Below are positions 34,758-41,534 of a stretch of 64,000 bases of DNA, piece by piece. The first letter of the stretch is position 1; each line of letters opens with the position of its first letter. Source of the stretch: Bacteroidia bacterium (GTDB taxonomy: Bacteria; Bacteroidota; Bacteroidia; Bacteroidales; Azobacteroidaceae). Location: positions 1 to 64,000 of the forward strand of contig BNTV01000005.1 in NCBI GenBank assembly GCA_025996865.1, read 5' to 3'. Below the pieces are notes generated by a model. It saw nothing but the letters and a program-made list of their open reading frames with translations, had not been told where the DNA came from and made no database searches. The position numbers and the translations under genes are program-made.

Positions 34758-35561
34758 TTATGCCGAACGTTGTTTCATAATTGCCTCCAGCATTTGCCGA
34801 GCCGATTGGGTTTCAACCTTTCCATCTTTCACAATGTTCCCGTCATTCAACAGGATTGTACGTTCCGTAAACATGGCAATATCCGGCTCGTGCGTGACAA
34901 AGACGATGCTTTTTCCCTTGTCGTGAAGTTCCTGAAACAGACACATTATCTCGTAAGAAGTTCGTGTATCGAGGTTTCCGGTGGCTTCGTCGGCGAGCAG
35001 CATGACAGGGTCGCCGGCAAGGGCGCGGGCAATAGCGGTCCGTTGTTGCTGACCTCCGGACATTTGGTTGGGCGTATGTTTCATGCGGTCTTTCAATCCC
35101 ACTTGTTCCAATGCCTGTTCGGCGCGTTCGCGGCGCTGTTTGTCGGAGACCGTGTTATTGTAAAGTAATGGAAGTTCCACCTGTTCCAGCGCCGATGTAC
35201 GGGGAAGAAGGCTGTAATTTTGGAAAACAAAGCCTATTTTACGGTTGCGGATGGTCGATAGTTCGTCTTCCGAAAGGTCTTTTACCGAAATATCGTCAAT
35301 CCGGTATTCGCCTACAGTGGGACGGTCGAGGCAGCCGAGTATGTTCAATAGCGTCGATTTGCCACTACCGCTCGTCCCCATGATGCTGATAAACTCACCT
35401 TTGTTCACTTCAAACGAAATACCTTTCAGTGCATGGACTGTTTCGTCACCGACTTCAAAAGTTCTTTGAAGATTTTCTATTTTTATAATTGCCGTAGGCT
35501 GAAGCGCTACGGTTAATAAAGTATCGTCCCTGCGGGACTTTATGGAATTTTTCATTTTCAT
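34758..35561 (-). CDS. MacB/LolD-type ABC transporter ATPase
   Basis: An ATP-binding subunit of about 267 residues. Walker A is GTSGSGKST, the signature is MSGGQQQRTAIARAL, and Walker B with the catalytic glutamate is VMLLADEATGNLD; a switch histidine follows in FVTHEPD. It pairs with the MacB-type permease at 32575-33795 and the adaptor just upstream. The first 23 or so residues (MKMKNSIKSRRDD to QPTA) have no counterpart in the family: they are encoded by a dispersed repeat also present before lacZ. The family proper starts at IIKIENLQRTF. ATG codons at 35561 and 35555 are both possible; a TTG at 35567 extends the frame. Confidence 0.9.
   Translation of the reverse strand: MKMKNSIKSRRDDTLLTVALQPTAIIKIENLQRTFEVGDETVHALKGISFEVNKGEFISIMGTSGSGKSTLLNILGCLDRPTVGEYRIDDISVKDLSEDELSTIRNRKIGFVFQNYSLLPRTSALEQVELPLLYNNTVSDKQRRERAEQALEQVGLKDRMKHTPNQMSGGQQQRTAIARALAGDPVMLLADEATGNLDTRTSYEIMCLFQELHDKGKSIVFVTHEPDIAMFTERTILLNDGNIVKDGKVETQSARQMLEAIMKQRSA
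35494..35557. repeat. Dispersed repeat (GTCCCTGCGGGAC hairpin), copy 1
   Basis: About 60 bases containing GGTTAATAAAGT and a GTCCC-TGC-GGGAC hairpin, almost the same as 59914-59973. Here it forms the 5' end of the ABC ATPase frame and adds about 20 codons. Both copies end in TTTTTCAT, where a start codon of the neighbouring gene lies on the minus strand. Confidence 0.7.
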
Positions 35562-35570
35562 TTTCAATCA

Positions 35571-36599
35571 TTAATCATTCACAATAATTTCCTCTCCTTC
35601 TTTCACTCCCGTTCGGGCAACAATGGAAACTCCGTCGTTAATTCCGGTTTGAACAGTGCGTTCTTCCATTTTTCCGTTCGATTTCACCCGCAACGTTTTC
35701 TCCTTCGACAAGGCTTCTACCGGAACCAGAATCCCTTCTTCCGACTGTATGTTGATGCGGATACTTGCCGTCATTCCGGGGAATAACTTTTCATCGGGAT
35801 TGGGTGCGTTCACTATGACAGTGTAAGTGACCACATTATTGGTAACTTTGGGGCTAATTCGTATTTGGCTTACCGTTCCCATAAAGGTTTCGCCGGGATA
35901 GGCATCCACCGTGAAGGTAACATGCTGACCGAGTTTCACCTGACCCAAGTCGGCTTCATCCACATCGGCTTCCACCTGCATTTTGGTGAGGTCTTCGGCA
36001 ATGGTAAAAAATGTGGGCGTACTGAACATGGCAGCCACCGTTTGCCCGATATTAACAGCGCGTTTGAGCACGACTCCGTCGATGGGGGAATAGATATAGG
36101 CGTATGAAAGATCGACTTTCGCCTGGTTGAGATTGGCTTTCGCATCTTTCAAAGTCATTTCGGCCTGTTCCTTGCGATTGACCGCTTCTTCCAATGCTAC
36201 TTCCGTCGCAGCTTTGGACGCATACAATTGCGTTACCCGGTCATATTGCCGGTTTGCCAAGTTCAATTCGCTTTGCGCTCTGCTCAGTTGAGCCGTCGCC
36301 TGATTGAGTTTTTCCTGAAGCGTCAATTTGTCTAATTCGGCAAGTAACTGTCCTTTTTTCACGTGCGAATTGTAATCCACATAAATTTTTTCAATCACTC
36401 CCGATACTTGTGTGCCGACTTCTACCTCTTCTACCGGTTGAATATATCCCGTAGCCATCACGGTGATAGACAGGTTCCCTTTGATGGCGGTTTCCGTTTG
36501 ATATTGCACTTCCTTATTGCCCTTCAATATAAATACAAGCAAAACCGCAACAGCGATAACGGCTGTTATAATTATTGTTTTTACAATTTTCTTTTTCAT
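35571..36599 (-). CDS. MacA/HlyD-type periplasmic adaptor
   Basis: A 342-residue membrane-fusion protein. One N-terminal membrane helix (about 7-25) is followed by the barrel-sandwich lipoyl half (VEEVEVGTQVSGVIEKIYV), a coiled-coil hairpin (LNQATAQLSRAQSELNLANR to AEMTLKDAKANLNQAK), the second lipoyl half with the SPIDGVVL motif, and a beta-barrel and membrane-proximal domain. It links the inner-membrane MacB-type transporter to an outer-membrane channel. The ATPase gene follows three bases after its stop. No TolC-like gene lies in the window. An IS remnant sits about 110 bases upstream, close to where its promoter should be. Confidence 0.9.
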   Translation of the reverse strand: MKKKIVKTIIITAVIAVAVLLVFILKGNKEVQYQTETAIKGNLSITVMATGYIQPVEEVEVGTQVSGVIEKIYVDYNSHVKKGQLLAELDKLTLQEKLNQATAQLSRAQSELNLANRQYDRVTQLYASKAATEVALEEAVNRKEQAEMTLKDAKANLNQAKVDLSYAYIYSPIDGVVLKRAVNIGQTVAAMFSTPTFFTIAEDLTKMQVEADVDEADLGQVKLGQHVTFTVDAYPGETFMGTVSQIRISPKVTNNVVTYTVIVNAPNPDEKLFPGMTASIRINIQSEEGILVPVEALSKEKTLRVKSNGKMEERTVQTGINDGVSIVARTGVKEGEEIIVND

Positions 36600-36707
36600 T
36601 TTTTATTGATTTTATTGATTTGTTGTTGTCTTCTATTGTTGAAAACAATTAGCCGCCAGAAATATTTTAGGAAACAGAAAAATTATTATTTTCGGTGCCA
36701 TAAATAA

Positions 36708-36990
36708 TGCGAATCAAGGGTTGAAGCCCTCATTCATTTTTAATTTGTTAATACTCTAATTATCAATAAAATAAGTGTTAAAATATTTTGAAAAGTCATT
36801 GGAACTCAAATATCATTGCCAACGATACAGTAATAATAACGAACCTGAGTTCACAGATCAAGAAATTATGACTGTTTATCTTTTCACTACAGACCAACAG
36901 CGGTACTTCTCCTGTAAAGAGATACATACCTTTTGTTTGGTAAAATTGCCGCCGCTTTCATATATCTTATTTTTTAACCCTTGATTCGCA
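36708..36990. mobile_element. Decayed insertion sequence remnant with 15-bp inverted ends
   Basis: TGCGAATCAAGGGTT at 36708-36722 and its exact inverse at 36976-36990 bracket 283 bases. Inside is a short frame resembling the first part of a DDE transposase. An intact IS would be about 1 kb, so most of the element has been deleted. I see no clear target duplication. It lies in front of the MacA-type gene. Confidence 0.55.
36775..36984 (+). pseudogene. Transposase N-terminal fragment
   Basis: A 69-codon frame starting with GTG. The part SNNNEPEFTDQEIMTVYLF followed by RYFSCKEIHTF resembles the N-terminal region of IS982/IS4-like transposases found in Bacteroidota. After that the frame runs into short hydrophobic sequence and stops at the right inverted repeat. 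No DDE catalytic residues remain. Family assignment is from memory of the pattern and is tentative. Confidence 0.5.
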
Positions 36991-37011
36991 CAATTAAATT
37001 AAAAGTTCAAT

Positions 37012-37110
37012 TGAAAAAAGTTTTTAAAAAAGTGGCGATTGTGGCAATCGCGTTAGTAACAATGAGTGTGGCAGCCAGCGACCAGTGGAACAGGCTGCTA
37101 CTCTCGACAG
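37012..37110 (+). pseudogene. Broken 5' end of an exported protein gene
   Basis: Right after the IS remnant a frame encodes KKVFKKVAIVAIALVTMSVA, a typical Bacteroidota signal peptide of an outer membrane protein, beginning at a TTG. Directly behind the expected cleavage site the sequence (SDQWNRLLLSTGL) does not continue as any family I recognise. It runs into the antisense of the DUF2141 gene. It appears to be the leftover start of a gene lost by rearrangement. Confidence 0.4.
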
Positions 37111-37154
37111 GGCTGGCCTATAAGTTTTTATCAACCTATACTTATCCCAACCCC

Positions 37155-37562
37155 TTACATCAAAGTAATATAAATCACAGTATCTTCCTCTTCCACTTTA
37201 ATCATACAATCCTTGAAAGCCGGAGGTCCCATCTTCCCTCTGGCATTGTTGCTGAATCCGTATTTTTCCGTAGGAATACCGAATGTACCGGTATCCAATT
37301 GGTTGTTACTGTTTTCATCATGGAAAGCCGACAGGGCGTACTTCCCCGGGGGAATACTGTCGAAAACGATGGTAATCGTTTCATTTTCAACTTTTTTAAT
37401 TTGAAAATCAATCGGTTTTTTCCTGAAATTTTCTTCGTTATAAACCGCAATAAATAACTGGCCTTTGATTTTTTCAATACCGTCGATAACGACCGTTAAT
37501 TGATTCTGTGCGCTGAGCGTGCTTGCTGCAAACAGCATCAGCAAAAATAATTTTGTTTTCAT
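37155..37562 (-). CDS. Exported DUF2141-family protein
   Basis: A 135-residue protein with a signal peptide (ending STLSAQ) and a single beta-sandwich domain of the DUF2141 type. Landmarks are LTVVIDGIEKIKGQLFIAVYN, then FDSIPPGKYALSAFHDENSN, then the conserved DTGTFGIPTEKYGFSNNARG. The domain is periplasmic or surface-exposed, with unknown function. It follows the TonB receptor gene after only four bases, so the two form one unit that is probably governed by the palindrome at 39712-39726. Confidence 0.88.
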   Translation of the reverse strand: MKTKLFLLMLFAASTLSAQNQLTVVIDGIEKIKGQLFIAVYNEENFRKKPIDFQIKKVENETITIVFDSIPPGKYALSAFHDENSNNQLDTGTFGIPTEKYGFSNNARGKMGPPAFKDCMIKVEEEDTVIYITLM

Positions 37563-37566
37563 ATAA

Positions 37567-39702
37567 TTATAAATTCTTGATTTGATTCAGTTTCTTGTCT
37601 TTACTAAGCGTTATAAATACGCCGAGGAAGAAAAAGCGCCGGCTGGGATTCACGATTTCTTTTTGTAATCCGGAATGTTTTTCCGAAAATTCATATCCAT
37701 ATATGTTTTTGTATCCCAATACGTTTTGACAACCGACATTGATGATTATCCATTTTTTCGGAAGATACGACCAAGAAACGGATAAATTATTCCGGAAAGG
37801 CGTCGTTCCCAAATGACTGAAAGGATATGCTGCACTGTAATAAGGCGTTCCGGATGAAATTCCGTAATTGGCGCTTAAAACCGACATCGGAGAATTCAAC
37901 CAGTATTTCAGGGTAATCGAACCTACATGCTTGGCCATATAATCCGGAGCGACTTTTTCCTGAAACCAATCATATTGTTTTTCGGCATTGTTGTAAGAAT
38001 ACATCAACCAGTATTCCAGATTTTTATAATTATTTCGCCAAAAAACGCTTGTACCATAAGCAAAACCTTTTCCTTCATTGGCCAACGGATGCGGCTGATT
38101 CCGGCTGTATGTCACGGCCTTGTCGTATTCTTTGTAATAAACGTCCCATTGAAATTTACTTTGTTTTTTAGCATAAGCATACGAAACGGTTACCTTGTCA
38201 ACCGAAGTAAAATCAATGTATTTATCTGATTTCAGGTAAGTTATTTCAGGCAATTGAAAATACCTGCCCAGAGATAGCGAAAAAATATGTTCCGGTTTCG
38301 CGGCATATCCCAAATAAAAGCGCGGCGCCAGATTAAACCGGTTGAGATACAAAGAATATTCGCCCCGCAAACCGATATTTGCCGACAATTTATTGTTAAT
38401 GTACCACTTCGTATCGTTGAAAATACTTGCCCATTCGTTTTGAAAACGTGTAGTGTATTCTCTGTCAAGCGTATAAGTTTCCCGATAAGGATTGTGGATA
38501 TATTCCGCTCCTGCCCGGTTGATAATTTTCCCATTCATGTACTGGATAATGAGTTTGTTATGATTCCATGTATTCGTGTTTTTGTAAGTATCACCGAAAG
38601 TTTGAGCATCCGTTGCCGACAAGCCGTCCGTAATCCAATTGCTTGCTAATGAGACATTCCATTTCGCATTAAATTTGTGATAGAGATTGGCTTGGACATA
38701 CAAATACTTGTTGGACATATCTTTATTAAATCGTACACTGTCCACATTATCAAGCGCATAGCTTATTCCTGCGGTACTGAGATTTGCTTGCGCAGTCATT
38801 TTGGTATTCGGGTTAAATTCCTTAGTCAGAAATAAATCGGCAGCTACTTCCCAATAGGGACGCTTCCATTGGTACGCATTGGGAACCAATTGATAATAAG
38901 GATTTAAATCGGAATACATAACATCCGCCCGATACGCATACGAAGGTTTTTGATCAATATGCGTGAGGCCTGCATATACCGATGATACGGCGATGTCCGT
39001 TTTGGCTTCCATCGCCGAATGATCTTTGGTGTTCAGATTGACAATTCCCGATAAAGCTTGTCCGAACTCGGCATTATAACCTCCTGATTGCAGGATAATT
39101 CCGTCGAATAAATCGGAGGTAAACCGGCTGTGGACGCCCATATTTTTTGCAGAAGCCCGATAAGGATTTACTACCAACAAATCATTGATGTAAATCTTTG
39201 ATTCTTCCGGACTTCCACCTTGAATAATCAACCGCCCGTCATTATCGTTTGCCTGAACGCCCGGCAATACACGCATATTGCTCAACATGTCGGCCATCGC
39301 TGCCGGATTCGTTACAATATCGAGGCTCGACATTTTAACGGTTTGCGCCGAATAGTCGCTGAACCGCCCGTACTTAGGCCGTGCAATAACCACATTGTTC
39401 AATGTAAACAGACTATCCAACAGAATGACTTTTACGGATTGTTGTCCCCTGTTAATAATCATATTTTTGTTTTTATAACTCAATGAATGAAAACGGATAT
39501 TCCGGTTTTTAAGCGTATCGGAATAAGTAAAAGAAAATTTACCCGCATAATCCGAAACTGTTTTGACTAAACCTTCGGAAAAATCAATCTGTACGCCGGC
39601 AACCGGACTCCCGTTTTTATCGACAATCTCCCCCGAAAACTTCGTTTGTGCTTGCATTAATCCCCAAAAACAAATAAAAGACAATAATAATCTAATCTTC
39701 AT
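37567..39702 (-). CDS. TonB-dependent receptor with carboxypeptidase-regulatory-like domain
   Basis: A 711-residue outer membrane receptor with a signal peptide ending LMQAQ. Residues about 20-95 form a carboxypeptidase-regulatory-like domain (FSGEIVDKNGSPVAGVQIDF). The plug follows (VLPGVQANDNDGRLIIQGGSPEESKIYIND), then the barrel. It is cotranscribed with the DUF2141 gene. The palindrome GTTTATATTATAAAC lies nine bases before the ATG, and the same sequence controls the neighbouring regulator unit. The receptor is therefore probably under that regulator. The ligand is unknown. Confidence 0.9.
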   Translation of the reverse strand: MKIRLLLSFICFWGLMQAQTKFSGEIVDKNGSPVAGVQIDFSEGLVKTVSDYAGKFSFTYSDTLKNRNIRFHSLSYKNKNMIINRGQQSVKVILLDSLFTLNNVVIARPKYGRFSDYSAQTVKMSSLDIVTNPAAMADMLSNMRVLPGVQANDNDGRLIIQGGSPEESKIYINDLLVVNPYRASAKNMGVHSRFTSDLFDGIILQSGGYNAEFGQALSGIVNLNTKDHSAMEAKTDIAVSSVYAGLTHIDQKPSYAYRADVMYSDLNPYYQLVPNAYQWKRPYWEVAADLFLTKEFNPNTKMTAQANLSTAGISYALDNVDSVRFNKDMSNKYLYVQANLYHKFNAKWNVSLASNWITDGLSATDAQTFGDTYKNTNTWNHNKLIIQYMNGKIINRAGAEYIHNPYRETYTLDREYTTRFQNEWASIFNDTKWYINNKLSANIGLRGEYSLYLNRFNLAPRFYLGYAAKPEHIFSLSLGRYFQLPEITYLKSDKYIDFTSVDKVTVSYAYAKKQSKFQWDVYYKEYDKAVTYSRNQPHPLANEGKGFAYGTSVFWRNNYKNLEYWLMYSYNNAEKQYDWFQEKVAPDYMAKHVGSITLKYWLNSPMSVLSANYGISSGTPYYSAAYPFSHLGTTPFRNNLSVSWSYLPKKWIIINVGCQNVLGYKNIYGYEFSEKHSGLQKEIVNPSRRFFFLGVFITLSKDKKLNQIKNL

Positions 39703-39711
39703 AATAAATTA

Positions 39712-39726
39712 GTTTATATTATAAAC
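39712..39726. promoter_or_regulatory. Palindromic operator GTTTATATTATAAAC, copy 1
   Basis: A perfect 7-1-7 palindrome, nine bases before the TonB receptor start. The same 15 bases plus flanks (AGTTTATATTATAAACCAAA) occur at 40720-40739 before the regulator unit. It is the likely binding site of the winged-helix regulator encoded between the two sites. Confidence 0.6.
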
Positions 39727-39767
39727 CAAATAAAATAAAAAAAAATCCAACTCTTCACTCTCAACTC

Positions 39768-40052
39768 TTAACTCCTAAAATAAGTCTTCAAATCCCTCAC
39801 ATAAGTATCGAAAGCCTTTACGCCTTTATCTGTTATTTTACAGATAGTTCGAGGCATTTTTCCGCGGAAGGTTTTTGCCACTTCGATATAACCCGCTTCG
39901 TTCAGTTTGTCTATTTGTACGCTCAGATTTCCCGAAGTAGCTCCGGTCTCTTCTTTCAGATAGACAAAATCGGCTTCTTCTACGCTGATTAACAGCGACA
40001 TGATAGCCAAACGCAGTTGGGAATGTAATAATGGGTCTAAGTCTTTAAACAT
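39768..40052 (-). CDS. Winged-helix transcriptional regulator (HTH_34/MarR-like)
   Basis: A 94-residue DNA-binding protein made of one winged helix. LRLAIMSLLISVEEADFVYLKEETGATSGNLSVQIDKLNEAGYI is the helix-turn-helix with the recognition helix near SGNLSVQIDKL, and KTFRGKMPRTICKITDKG is the wing. The size and pattern fit the small HTH_34 family in the MarR/ArsR clan. It overlaps the upstream membrane-protein gene by eight bases. A palindrome lies in that unit's promoter and another before the adjacent TonB receptor gene, so this is the natural candidate repressor for both. Confidence 0.85.
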   Translation of the reverse strand: MFKDLDPLLHSQLRLAIMSLLISVEEADFVYLKEETGATSGNLSVQIDKLNEAGYIEVAKTFRGKMPRTICKITDKGVKAFDTYVRDLKTYFRS

Positions 40053-40677
40053 GGGCTTTTTTTGCTAAACTATTCAATTGATAACCCGGTATAACAAATC
40101 CGATAATCATGCAAACCGCCAGAATAAGAAAATGCAAATCGCCGCGTTTGAGTATGCAATACGAAAATAGGCACAACAAAATACCGGCCCAAAAACAAAC
40201 AGCACCCCAAAAGAACGGTTTATAATTGCAGATTTTTGCCATCACAAACTCGGCAATCGCGACCATAAGCATCATCACAGGGGTTATAAGTAAGCAATAT
40301 CGCCAATGGCCAAATGCATAAGACACTCCAAATATCAGAACAAGAAATATTACCACTGAAATAGAGAATCCTCTCCAAAGTTGGGTCAAGATACCGTCAA
40401 TCTGCGTTCTTACAATAGCCGAACGATTAAGCTTCTTTTTTATGCAATAGTCGATAAAAGCAGAAGGCAACATCAACCACCAAACCGAAAACGACCAATT
40501 GAGTGCATCTTCAGGCAATAGTTGCAATAAAATAAAATTTAAAACGGCGACAAACGCTACGGCGTAACCATTGTAAATCATGTTGTTTGCAGCCCCTTTT
40601 TGCACGTTGTTCCGTGCACGGGCAATCATTTCGTTGATTACCGCCAAACTTTCCTGTTCTGTAAATTTTGTTTCCAT
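40045..40677 (-). CDS. Integral membrane protein partnered with the HTH regulator
   Basis: About 210 residues. A cytoplasmic N terminus (METKFTEQESLAVINEMIARARNN) is followed by about six membrane segments, including YAVAFVAVLNFILLQLL, GFSISVVIFLVLIFGVSYAF and the pair near the C terminus. I recall similar proteins in Bacteroidota that precede small HTH_34 regulators; the function is unknown, perhaps sensing at the membrane. The frame is open to 40710, but the -7 element lies at 40708-40715, so translation must begin at the ATG at 40677. It overlaps the regulator gene. Confidence 0.75.
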   Translation of the reverse strand: METKFTEQESLAVINEMIARARNNVQKGAANNMIYNGYAVAFVAVLNFILLQLLPEDALNWSFSVWWLMLPSAFIDYCIKKKLNRSAIVRTQIDGILTQLWRGFSISVVIFLVLIFGVSYAFGHWRYCLLITPVMMLMVAIAEFVMAKICNYKPFFWGAVCFWAGILLCLFSYCILKRGDLHFLILAVCMIIGFVIPGYQLNSLAKKAHV

Positions 40678-40707
40678 ATAAAATGATTTGTTTAATAAAT
40701 TATGGTG

Positions 40708-40739
40708 CAAATGTAAACAAGTTTATATTATAAACCAAA
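40708..40739 (-). promoter_or_regulatory. Promoter with operator filling the spacer
   Basis: Minus-strand TACATTTG (40708-40715) and TTTG (40736-40739) are 20 bases apart. The palindrome GTTTATATTATAAAC occupies 40721-40735, directly beside the -33 element. A protein bound there would block polymerase, so repression, probably by the regulator in the same unit, is expected. Confidence 0.7.
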
Positions 40740-40789
40740 ATTAAATGGATATTTTTTTGTTAAAAATTTCAAGCAGGGTATTTTGCTCA

Positions 40790-40865
40790 TCATTGCGAGC
40801 CGTTAGGCGAAGCAATCCAATAAATTGATTATCACTGGATTGCTTCGCCTAACGGCTCGCAATGA
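40790..40865. repeat. Inverted repeat of the TCATTGCGAG family
   Basis: Two perfect 30-base arms (40790-40819 and 40836-40865) are separated by 16 bases. The outer ten bases are identical to those of the palindrome at 7076-7121. The inner part (GCCGTTAGGCGAAGCAATCC) is of the kind seen in dispersed CATTGCGAG repeats of many environmental bacteria. It lies between two units and carries no frame. Confidence 0.8.
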
Positions 40866-40947
40866 CAAATCCGGACTTTTGAAACAGCCTCTTAATTTTA
40901 TTCCGGAAGATTAGAGTTCTTCTTTAATACTGAGTACTATATTCCTG

Positions 40948-41394
40948 TCACTCAATCGTTCCCTTAATCTTAACAATGAACGTTTCCGTTTTTTCTCCTT
41001 CAGAAACATTAATCGTCACCGTTTTTTCAAACGGACCTGTACCACTCGGATTATAAGTAGCAGTAACGGTTCCTGTTTTTCCCGCTTCTATCGGTCCTTT
41101 CGTCCAATCCGGAGTCGTGCAACCGCAAGAAGCTCTTACTTCACTTAATATAATGGGAGCTTTCGTGTTATTCTTAACGGTAAAAACAGCGCTAACGCTA
41201 CCGCCCTCTTTTTTTATCGTACCAAAATCATGTACGGTTTTGTCCACTTCAACTTTTCCTTCCTCTGCAGCAACTACAACCACAGGGGTTTTATTCTTCG
41301 ATTTAACGGAAAAGTCAGGTGTACTTGCCATCACACATAAACCTGCCATGGCAGGAATTATCAAAGCAAATTTTAATAAATCTTTTCTTAACAT
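40948..41394 (-). CDS. Exported DUF1573-family protein
   Basis: About 148 residues with an N-terminal hydrophobic signal (LLKFALIIPAMAGLCVMAS) and one immunoglobulin-like DUF1573 domain. Family landmarks are VHDFGTIKKEGGSVSAVFTVKN, the cysteine motif RASCGCTTPDW and the ending TETFIVKIKGTIE. Such proteins are periplasmic and of unknown function. The frame extends to 41451, but a TAACTTTG -7 element at 41449-41456 covers that point, so the ATG at 41394 is the start. The gene follows gcvP on the same strand after 140 bases with its own promoter. Confidence 0.88.
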   Translation of the reverse strand: MLRKDLLKFALIIPAMAGLCVMASTPDFSVKSKNKTPVVVVAAEEGKVEVDKTVHDFGTIKKEGGSVSAVFTVKNNTKAPIILSEVRASCGCTTPDWTKGPIEAGKTGTVTATYNPSGTGPFEKTVTINVSEGEKTETFIVKIKGTIE

Positions 41395-41534
41395 GACAAT
41401 CCTTAATTTTTTAATTATAAAATATAAATTATTAATCACTTTTGCGTGCAAAGTTAAAATAAAAAAACAGATATAATGCAGTTTTTATGTTATTTTAACG
41501 CAATATGGCACAATAAACTATTTTTTAAACAAAA

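Noticed and set aside
36700..37000. CRISPR array or phage attachment site around the inverted ends
   Set aside because: There are only two copies, in inverse orientation, with transposase-like sequence between; no repeat-spacer pattern occurs here or elsewhere in the window.
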